Origin: Psychrobacter sp. I-STPA6b
GTDB taxonomy: Bacteria > Pseudomonadota > Gammaproteobacteria > Pseudomonadales > Moraxellaceae
Direction of reading: 5' to 3'
Length of the DNA stretch: 64,000 bases
Assembly: GCF_020662265.1 (NCBI RefSeq)
Contig: NZ_VEWM01000122.1
Location: 1 to 64,000 of the forward strand
The notes beneath the pieces are model-generated. The model was not told the origin of the DNA. It saw nothing but the letters and a program-made list of their open reading frames with translations, and made no database searches. Of the stretch, positions 57,349 to 64,000 are shown piece by piece; positions within the stretch are counted from its first letter, which is position 1; the number at the start of each line of letters is the position of its first letter. The translations under genes and the position numbers were made by a program.

Positions 57349-58986
57349 TTAGTTAAGCTCACGGCGGAGCTGTACGATGGCATGTTCTAGCACTTGTAGT
57401 CGAGCGGTACGTTTGTCATTAGTGGCAATCACATGCCAAGGTGCATGTTTACAGTGTGTTCGTGATAGCATGTCGGATGCAGCCTGTACATAGTCTTGCC
57501 ATTTATCACGATTACGCCAGTCATCTTCTGTTAGCTTAAACTGCTTATGCGGTGTGTTCTGGCGTGCCTCAAAACGTTTGAGCTGTTCTTGCTTATCTAT
57601 GGCAAGCCAATACTTAATAACAATATAGCCTGCATCATATAACTCTTGTTCAAAACGCATGATTTCATCATAAGCACGTTGCCATGCTGGCTCACTAGCA
57701 AAGCCTTCAACTCGCTCAACCAGCACGCGACCATACCAAGTTCGGTCAAAAATGGCAATACGGCTAAGATGGGTGAAATTGTCTTTGGGTAGTCTTGTCC
57801 AAAAGCGCCACAGATAAGGATGCTGTAGCTCAATATCGGTTGGTGCGGCGATATTATAAATCTGATATTCACGTGGGTCTAATGGTGAAACCAGACGCTT
57901 GATAGAGCCACCTTTACCAGCAGCATCCATACCCTCAAAGGCAAAGATGATATGTCTTTGTCGATTTGAGTTGTCATTACGAGTGCGCAATAGCTGGGCT
58001 AAGGTTGCTTGTTTTTCTGCCAGTTGCTCTAGGTATAGGCTTTTTTTCATATCTGGGTCATTGATATGAACCAGCTCATTTGGAATGTCTGCCCACTCAA
58101 AAGCGGTGGCTTGTCGCAGATGACCACTCACTTTATGGGCGCTATCTGGATGTTGACTACTGACAATTGCTTGCTGCATAGCTTGCAATACTTCATGCCC
58201 AAAAATACGAGATGCTTCTTTGTCGTCACTGCCATCAATGATGACCCAGTCATCTTGGGTGCTAAGTAACTCTCTGGCAACTTTATTAAACGTAGCCAAT
58301 GCTTTTTTGTCAGCCCAGTCTAAGTGATATAGCCAATGTGGATCATCAATATCATCATTTAGACGAGTGTGAAGTGTTTTGGCATCAATATGAAACCAGC
58401 ATTTAAGAATTTTTGTATGGTTATTACTAAGGTCGGACTCAAAGGCTTGTAGTTTATGGAGTTGCTTTTGTAAGTATTCGCGCCAGTTATTCCGATTAGG
58501 CAGATGCTTGGGCTTTTTCTTAGTAGTAGACTTGACCGCGCCAAGTGCGTATAAAACGGCATATAGCAAGTCTGCATACCAGTTACCAAAATAAGTTAAG
58601 ACATTGCCATGACGTGGCAGATGGCAAGCATGGTTTTGCCACAGAGTCTCACTGGGTGAGGGTAACTCACTGATAGTAGCGGCTACCTTTAGCAAACGTG
58701 GGTCTACCCATTGGCGCAGTTGAGTGACAGCATGTCCTTTACTAGATAGCTCCATACCATTAACCAATACTAACAGTCCGGTTGGCTGACCCTCTAGGCG
58801 GGTTTGGCGTAGAGCATATTGCGCTTTGAGTAACGCAATACGCAGTGCGTTATCATCTAGACGAAACTGGCTGAGTGGGTCGGTTTGTATATCAAGACTG
58901 GCAAGGTTGGGAGTGCTATAATCAGCGCCTTTTTTAGAGGTGCTATTATGAGCTTTAGAGGTGTTGTTGTGAGTGTTAGAAGGCAT
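57349..58986 (-). CDS. pap: Polyphosphate:AMP phosphotransferase (two-domain PPK2)
   Basis: Predicted to make ADP from AMP and polyphosphate. The 545-residue protein has two PPK2 domains: an N-terminal one with a degenerate P-loop (VNGMELSSKGH, about 72-84) and a C-terminal one with GMDAAGKGGSIKRL, DPREYQIYNIAAPT, FDRTWYGRVLVERVEGF and WRNRDKW, all catalytic. This fused architecture is the class II PPK2 first described in Acinetobacter johnsonii. The ATG at 58986 follows agaggag six bases away and is preferred to 59016. A disordered Asn/Ser/Thr-rich start precedes the first domain. Confidence 0.92.
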   Translation of the reverse strand: MPSNTHNNTSKAHNSTSKKGADYSTPNLASLDIQTDPLSQFRLDDNALRIALLKAQYALRQTRLEGQPTGLLVLVNGMELSSKGHAVTQLRQWVDPRLLKVAATISELPSPSETLWQNHACHLPRHGNVLTYFGNWYADLLYAVLYALGAVKSTTKKKPKHLPNRNNWREYLQKQLHKLQAFESDLSNNHTKILKCWFHIDAKTLHTRLNDDIDDPHWLYHLDWADKKALATFNKVARELLSTQDDWVIIDGSDDKEASRIFGHEVLQAMQQAIVSSQHPDSAHKVSGHLRQATAFEWADIPNELVHINDPDMKKSLYLEQLAEKQATLAQLLRTRNDNSNRQRHIIFAFEGMDAAGKGGSIKRLVSPLDPREYQIYNIAAPTDIELQHPYLWRFWTRLPKDNFTHLSRIAIFDRTWYGRVLVERVEGFASEPAWQRAYDEIMRFEQELYDAGYIVIKYWLAIDKQEQLKRFEARQNTPHKQFKLTEDDWRNRDKWQDYVQAASDMLSRTHCKHAPWHVIATNDKRTARLQVLEHAIVQLRRELN

Positions 58987-59314
58987 AACTCTCCTCTTTA
59001 TATCGTTATAATACAAGGGTGGATTATCATTGGCATGCTCTATCTATCAATTTTCTGGGTGCATATTAACATTTTATGACAGTGAACGAGTAGAAAACCT
59101 GATGAAAATTTGACTGTTTTGTATATAAAGTTGTCCAGAAGAGGAGAACTTTACACTTTAGCTATCTGATGATAACAGATTGGCATTTGTATTCTGTGTG
59201 GTTTTCTTTTACTGTGTCGGAGTATTTTGGAGCATTAGTAAAGGTTTATTGTGCATTAATAGATATTTAGTCTGCTCTATTATTTTGTTTTTATTATTTA
59301 GGATAAGTTTTATT

Positions 59315-60034
59315 ATGTCTTCTTTGTCAGACTTACAAGTACACTTGAGTCATTTTTGGCAACTACCGTACCATCAAGATAGCGCTTTGGAGCAAAAATT
59401 AAATGACGTACAAGCATGGCAACGGCAACGGATGGCACACAGTCATGAAGCACTATTTTCTCAGCCCCAAAATCAGGCAATGGCACACTACTTTATGTAC
59501 CAGCTTTATGGTGGTGAAGACTTTAAGACCCTTGCAACGCAGTTGGAACGTATTGTGCCAAAAGCACAGAAATTAGAAAAACTTGCGCCAGCATCAGCAT
59601 TAGAAACAGGGACACTGGGTATTCAGGCGGCCATTACTGCCATTGAGCTGGATATGCACATTGCTCAGTGGCTCTTAGCTCATGACTTGACAGTAAATGA
59701 AGAAAATATGCTTAAGGCTTATCAGGGGGTGAATGAAGCACAAGAGCGGCAGGCACAGATTCATTCTTTAAAAGATATCTGCTATCGTATTGATAAATAT
59801 TTAAACTCATTTATGCTCCAAAAAGCCTTTCAGTTGGCAAAAGGTACTGCATATAAATATAACTACCAGCCCCTTTATGACTTTATTGCATCAGGATTTT
59901 CTGCTATGAAGCCATTAAAAAGTGTCTCTGATTTTATTGAGCCATTTTGTGAGCGTGAGTTAGCAATCATTGAGCATGTGCATGAGCCAAACCCTGCGCA
60001 ATATCAAGGCAAGGTAGACCCATTTGGTGTATGA
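59315..60034 (+). CDS. FFLEELY-motif family protein, uncharacterised
   Basis: A 239-residue soluble helical protein. The pattern AMAHYFMYQLYGGEDFKTLATQLERIVPK (about 53-81) corresponds to the FFLEELYGPxDF block of a conserved uncharacterised gammaproteobacterial family, with the FFLEE core changed to YFMYQ here. Start ATG at 59315 (aggataag 8-9 bases upstream); the frame is open to 59180 but only from a TTG, adding a spurious hydrophobic N-terminus. It lies just upstream of ubiE on the same strand, with a gap of 103 bases. Confidence 0.75.
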   Translation: MSSLSDLQVHLSHFWQLPYHQDSALEQKLNDVQAWQRQRMAHSHEALFSQPQNQAMAHYFMYQLYGGEDFKTLATQLERIVPKAQKLEKLAPASALETGTLGIQAAITAIELDMHIAQWLLAHDLTVNEENMLKAYQGVNEAQERQAQIHSLKDICYRIDKYLNSFMLQKAFQLAKGTAYKYNYQPLYDFIASGFSAMKPLKSVSDFIEPFCERELAIIEHVHEPNPAQYQGKVDPFGV

Positions 60035-60136
60035 TAGAAGCATCAACTGATAATGGTTATAAAACATAAGTACAACTTAATACATATCGGCATATTTAAG
60101 CACTGATATTGTTTTTTATTTTAATAGGATAATGAG

Positions 60137-61204
60137 ATGACAACGCTTCCTGATTCTACTACTCGTGATAGCGCCGCTGATGGCATACAAGATGGCTTAG
60201 TAAAAGAGAGCCTAAATAAGCAAGCAACTTTAAACACTCAAGTACAGCAACACATGGTACAACAAGAAATGCAATCAACTGTAAAATCAACAAAAGATAG
60301 TGAATTTACTAATATTAATGATTTACCTACAGGTACGCCACAAGGTCAACAACAAACACAAATGGGCGCTGGTGCATCATCTGTATCTCAAAGCAGTCAG
60401 GCACAGCATCGTTTTAACCCTCGTGATGATATTAACAATCCGCATACTCCAGATACCGATGGTTTAGAAGAGACCCATTTTGGCTTTCAAAAAGTGAAAA
60501 AAGCTGAAAAGCAAGCCCGTGTTGCGGATGTATTTTCGTCGGTAGCAAAAAAATACGACATTATGAATGACTTAATGTCGTTTGGTATTCATCGCTTGTG
60601 GAAGCGTTATGCCATCAGCTTATCTGGTGTGCGAGCAGGACAACAGGTTTTGGATATCGCCGGTGGTACAGGCGACTTGGCAAAAGTGTTTAGCCGTGAA
60701 GTTGGTCGCTCTGGACATGTGGTATTGTCTGATATTAATGAAGCCATGCTGGATGTTGGGCGTGAGCGCTTGATTAATGCTGGTTGTAATAATGTAGATT
60801 TTGTTTTAGCCAATGCTGAGACATTGACCCCATTTGCTGATGAGTCATTTGATTTAGTCACCATCAGTTTTGGTTTGCGTAATGTTACGGATAAAGATGC
60901 AGCACTACGAGCTATGTATCGGGTGTTAAAACCAGGTGGACGTTTGTTGGTGTTAGAGTTTTCTAAGCCTGTGTTTGAGCCATTGTCTAAAGCATATGAT
61001 ATTTATTCATTTACTGCCTTACCGTTGATGGGAAAATTAGTAGCCAATGATTCAGAGAGCTATCAATATTTGGCTGAATCTATTCGTATGCATCCTGACC
61101 AGAAAACTTTAAAGCAGATGATGGAAAATGCAGGATTTATTCAGTGTGATTATCACAATCTGACAGGTGGCATTGTGGCTGTGCATCGAGGATTTAAAAA
61201 ATAG
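60137..61204 (+). CDS. ubiE: Ubiquinone/menaquinone C-methyltransferase UbiE with N-terminal extension
   Basis: SAM-dependent C-methyltransferase of ubiquinone synthesis. The conserved enzyme begins near residue 110 ([23 protein letters not shown]) and includes motif [36 protein letters not shown], and [34 protein letters not shown]. The first about 105 residues are Gln/Ser/Thr/Asp-rich and disordered, absent from E. coli UbiE (251 residues). The start is supported by aggataatgag; no comparably good internal start exists. Followed by ubiJ and ubiB. Confidence 0.95.
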   Translation: MTTLPDSTTRDSAADGIQDGLVKESLNKQATLNTQVQQHMVQQEMQSTVKSTKDSEFTNINDLPTGTPQGQQQTQMGAGASSVSQSSQAQHRFNPRDDINNPHTPDTDGLEETHFGFQKVKKAEKQARVADVFSSVAKKYDIMNDLMSFGIHRLWKRYAISLSGVRAGQQVLDIAGGTGDLAKVFSREVGRSGHVVLSDINEAMLDVGRERLINAGCNNVDFVLANAETLTPFADESFDLVTISFGLRNVTDKDAALRAMYRVLKPGGRLLVLEFSKPVFEPLSKAYDIYSFTALPLMGKLVANDSESYQYLAESIRMHPDQKTLKQMMENAGFIQCDYHNLTGGIVAVHRGFKK

Positions 61205-61237
61205 CCATCATTACTGACTTATTACAGGTAATTTTTT

Positions 61238-61984
61238 ATGTTAACCGTCCTTATTTTAACAGGCATAGAAAAGCTGATTAATGTTGCCATAGCCAGTGAT
61301 AAAATTACCCAAGCTGGGTTGCAGCCTTTATCTGGTAAGGTATTGCGTTTGAGCATGCAAGTGCCACAGCTTAACCTTGATGTACTGTTTAATGATGAGC
61401 ATCTGCGCTTTGAGCCAGTGGCAAGTGCCAGCGTTTTTGAGCCAAAGGGTAGTGAGGTTTTGGCAGATGCTGATGCACATACATATGCTCAACAGTATCA
61501 GGCAGGTATTGGGAATGATACACCAGACTGTACCATTCGCGTAGTCAATGTAGCAGAGCTACTAAATTTAATGCGTGAGCCTGAAGGTAACCTGCCAATA
61601 GAAGGTGACTATAAGGTACTGATGCAGCTTAAACAGCTCATTGCAGGTTTTGACCCAGATATTTCAGGACAGCTTGAGCCACTCATTGGCGTGACACTTG
61701 CGAGCCAATTACACTTATTAATTACACAACTAAAAGGCAGCTTTAAACATACTGCAAAACATGCCTTTGATGATGTGGCAGATTGGGCCAATGATGTTGC
61801 TGGTAATGGCAAACCAGACCCAGAGCAGGTGGTAGAGCTAAATGACCTAAAACAACAGTTGCTTAAATTGCGTGCAGATGTGGAGCGAGAAAGCGCCCGT
61901 TTAGCCGCAATAAAAGCAGAGCAAGAAAAATTAAAAAAGACGGCTATGGATACACAATCTACAGACTTGAACCTTGAGAAATAA
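61238..61984 (+). CDS. ubiJ: Ubiquinone biosynthesis accessory protein UbiJ
   Basis: Lipid-binding SCP2-like protein that helps organise the ubiquinone biosynthetic complex. The 248-residue protein starts MLTVLILTGIEKLINVAIASD and has SGKVLRLSMQVPQLNLDVLFND (about 30-51), then the UbiJ LEPLIGVTLASQLHLLITQLKG and FDDVADWANDV, and a C-terminal coiled coil (LRADVERESARLAAIKAEQEKLKK). A 34-base gap follows ubiE and 58 bases precede ubiB, the standard ubiE-ubiJ-ubiB order. Confidence 0.93.
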   Translation: MLTVLILTGIEKLINVAIASDKITQAGLQPLSGKVLRLSMQVPQLNLDVLFNDEHLRFEPVASASVFEPKGSEVLADADAHTYAQQYQAGIGNDTPDCTIRVVNVAELLNLMREPEGNLPIEGDYKVLMQLKQLIAGFDPDISGQLEPLIGVTLASQLHLLITQLKGSFKHTAKHAFDDVADWANDVAGNGKPDPEQVVELNDLKQQLLKLRADVERESARLAAIKAEQEKLKKTAMDTQSTDLNLEK

Positions 61985-62042
61985 TTAATCCAAAGCCTCT
62001 TAAGGCTATTAGGTCATAAAATTTTTAGAGTAATATTTACCC

Positions 62043-63686
62043 ATGCTACTATCTCACCGCAAACGCTTGCTGACTTTATGGCGTATCGCTGCTAAATACC
62101 GCCTTGATACACACCTACCTGTCGAAGAAGTACCACAGCTTGTACCTGTGGCGAGACTGATTCGTCTGCACTATGCAGCATGGGGCAAACAGCCTCAGCC
62201 GAATGCTGTGAAGTTGTCTTTAGAAGAAATGGGAACGCTGTTTTTAAAGCTGGGACAGTTATTATCTACTCGTCGAGATTTAGTTCCTCCTGCCATTATT
62301 GAGCAACTGGTACAGTTACAGGATAAGGTAAAGCCTTTTAGTGCCAAGATTGCTATTGCTCAGATTGAAGACAAAAAATATGGCTTAGGGCAACCGACAA
62401 GTCAGTTATTTGCGCGTTTTGATAGCAAGCCTTTAGCTGCCGCTTCTATTGCACAAGTACATACAGCCGCTTTGCCTGATGGGCGAGAAGTGGTGGTAAA
62501 AGTTGTACGTCCAGATATTCGTAGTACCATCATTGCTGATTTTGAGCTGTTACGTGAGCTGGCACAGTGGGCATCAGCACGTATTGAAGCAGCCAGAGCA
62601 GTACGGATTATTGATATTGTCGAAGACTATCGGCAAGTCATGCTTAATGAGTTGGATTTGACCTTCGAGGCAGATAATACCACACAGATGCGTAATAACT
62701 TCTTAGGCTCTAGCCTGATGTATGTGCCAGAAGTATATGCTGTAAGCAAAAATGTGATGGTTATGGAGCGTATCGTTGGTGTACCAATCTCTCAAACACA
62801 GGTGTTTGATGAGCTGGGGTATGACCGTGCCGCTCTTGCTGAAAAGGGATTGACCATCTTTTTCACCCAAGTCTTTCGGGATAACTTCTTTCATGCCGAC
62901 ATGCATCCGGGTAATGTGTTTGTGGAAGTGGTTATGCCAGAGTTTTTGCAACAAAACCCACAGTTTACACCTCGCTATATTGGGCTAGATTGTGCCATCA
63001 TGGGTGAGCTATCAAAGGCTGACCAAATGATAGTGGCACGCATGTTATTGTCGGTAATGAATAATAACTTTACCTCATTGGTAGATATTGTGAGTCGTGC
63101 TGGCTGGATTCCACCCAATACAGATAAGCATGCATTGACTCGCGATATGCGTCGCACAGTCTCACCCATGCTGGCAAAACCGATTAATGAGATTGATTTT
63201 GCGGGTATACTGATGCAGATTTTGGACATTGCCCGTCGTCATCATATGAGTATTCCGCCTCAGTTGATGCTCTTACTTAAAACATTAGTGCATGTAGAAG
63301 GTTTGGGTCGGGACTTATATCCACAGCTAGATATATGGTCTTTGGCAAAACCAATTCTAACCGCTTGGGTGAAAGAACAACTTGACCCAGTACGCAATAT
63401 GCAACAACTTCGTGAGCAGATACCAGAGCTATTACTGGCAACCAGTGAGCTACCCCGACTGATAGACCAGTCTTTACAAAGTATGTCAGCGCAAGGTGCA
63501 CGCCAAGATGAGCAGATGCGAGAGATTCAGCTTATCCGTGCTGATATGCTGAATGAACGTCGTCGGGACTGGTTTGCATTGTCTGGTTTTGCTGTGAGCA
63601 TTGCTATTGCCACCCAAGTGGGTTGGTTTGCTCCTTTGTTTTATTTATTTGCCGTATTATTTGTGGTGTGGCGGATATTAGCTTGA
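62043..63686 (+). CDS. ubiB: Ubiquinone biosynthesis protein UbiB (atypical kinase)
   Basis: ADCK/COQ8-type atypical kinase required for ubiquinone synthesis. The 547-residue protein shows the KxGQ motif FLKLGQLLSTRRDLVPPAIIEQL (about 73-95), the A-rich loop AAASIAQVHTAALPDG, the ATP Lys VVKVVRPDIRSTI, and the catalytic FFHADMHPGNVFVEV with GLDCAIMGEL. Two C-terminal hydrophobic segments (about 506-545) anchor it in the inner membrane. Last gene of the ubiE-ubiJ-ubiB run. Confidence 0.96.
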   Translation: MLLSHRKRLLTLWRIAAKYRLDTHLPVEEVPQLVPVARLIRLHYAAWGKQPQPNAVKLSLEEMGTLFLKLGQLLSTRRDLVPPAIIEQLVQLQDKVKPFSAKIAIAQIEDKKYGLGQPTSQLFARFDSKPLAAASIAQVHTAALPDGREVVVKVVRPDIRSTIIADFELLRELAQWASARIEAARAVRIIDIVEDYRQVMLNELDLTFEADNTTQMRNNFLGSSLMYVPEVYAVSKNVMVMERIVGVPISQTQVFDELGYDRAALAEKGLTIFFTQVFRDNFFHADMHPGNVFVEVVMPEFLQQNPQFTPRYIGLDCAIMGELSKADQMIVARMLLSVMNNNFTSLVDIVSRAGWIPPNTDKHALTRDMRRTVSPMLAKPINEIDFAGILMQILDIARRHHMSIPPQLMLLLKTLVHVEGLGRDLYPQLDIWSLAKPILTAWVKEQLDPVRNMQQLREQIPELLLATSELPRLIDQSLQSMSAQGARQDEQMREIQLIRADMLNERRRDWFALSGFAVSIAIATQVGWFAPLFYLFAVLFVVWRILA

Positions 63687-63934
63687 TAAGCTAAAAATAA
63701 CTTTATTTACAACTTCCTAACAACTTATTAAAAGTAATAACACAGTGTTAATTTTTACTGCCACAGATTTTGTTACAGTCAAAACTGTATTTCAAAAGCA
63801 ACTGTATTTCAAAAACAATAGTTGTAGTGTGTGGTAAATCGAAGCGTAACCTATGAGTTTTTCAATATCTCTATCTCTTATAATTCAGGTTTAGCTATCA
63901 TTTAAATTAAGACTAGATAATAGGAAGGTTTGTT
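63687..63934. other. Intergenic region after ubiB
   Basis: 248 bases, AT-rich, with an imperfect tandem repeat ttcaaaagcaactgtatttcaaaaacaa around 63790-63820. No terminator or ORF is obvious. Confidence 0.5.
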
Positions 63935-64000
63935 ATGAGTGCCAACAACCATCTCCGTTCACAAAATCCAACCCAACAAAACGATGACAATAAACAGCCA
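63935..64000 (+). CDS. Start of an uncharacterised gene, truncated by the window edge
   Basis: ATG at 63935 preceded by aggaagg six bases away opens 22 codons to the window edge (MSANNHLRSQNPTQQNDDNKQP), a polar, probably disordered N-terminus. The strong ribosome site makes a real gene likely; the product cannot be identified from this much sequence. Confidence 0.6.
   Translation, partial: MSANNHLRSQNPTQQNDDNKQP

Overview
The window is a stretch of ordinary, densely coded chromosome from a gammaproteobacterium, most likely a member of the Moraxellaceae (Moraxella/Psychrobacter type). The evidence is an AT-rich composition together with a FimX-like type IV pilus regulator, a two-domain PPK2 polyphosphate:AMP phosphotransferase of the Acinetobacter type, a FadL/OMP E-type porin, KptA, ubiH/ubiE/ubiJ/ubiB ubiquinone genes, and the phoH-ybeY and DUF58-TgpA gene orders. 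No phage, plasmid, CRISPR array, rRNA or tRNA gene was seen. Genus and species cannot be fixed by reading alone.

Layout. 0-5.2 kb: tuf, rimI-like, the aat-bpt N-end-rule pair, an orphan Imm22-like immunity gene, a MITE, and trxB. 5.7-10.5 kb: ftsK, then the divergent efp and epmB (EF-P and the enzyme that supplies its beta-lysine). 11-19.7 kb: fimX-like regulator, cytochrome c lipoprotein, MoxR-DUF58-TgpA cluster, a zinc-ribbon membrane protein, zapA with an upstream coiled-coil gene. 20-30.9 kb: UPF0149 gene, argE, kptA, lon, Na+/H+ antiporter, 5-formyl-THF cyclo-ligase, fumC, mscS. 30.8-36.4 kb: phoH-ybeY and two ubiquinone hydroxylases with an antitoxin-like ORF between them. 36.4-43.3 kb: LysO, MarC and LysE/ArgO-type membrane proteins, three tandem uncharacterised paralogues, rluB, and a cold-shock/DUF805 fusion. 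43.4-50.6 kb (minus strand): scpB, an inserted unknown gene, scpA, a methyltransferase, trpS, lpxL-type acyltransferase, uup. 50.7-64 kb: slyX, FadL porin, recJ, a DUF697-like protein, phosphate transporter plus polyP:AMP phosphotransferase, a FFLEELY-like protein, ubiE-ubiJ-ubiB, and the first 22 codons of another gene.

Functional threads: ubiquinone synthesis (ubiH, a UbiI/F-type enzyme, ubiE, ubiJ, ubiB), cell division and chromosome segregation (ftsK, zapA, scpA, scpB), translation and protein quality control (tuf, efp, epmB, trpS, rluB, lon, aat, bpt), phosphate/polyphosphate handling, and twitching motility control.

The most novel-looking items are (i) three adjacent paralogous genes of unknown function at 38.99-41.25 kb sharing two conserved blocks, one copy carrying an EF-hand-like loop; (ii) a family of degenerate TA-flanked MITE-like repeats scattered through intergenic DNA, one of which supplies the stop codon of scpB; and (iii) several lineage-specific elaborations of core genes (UbiE N-terminal extension, Ala-rich insert in FadL, a gene inserted between scpA and scpB, CTA-dominated leucine codons in tuf).
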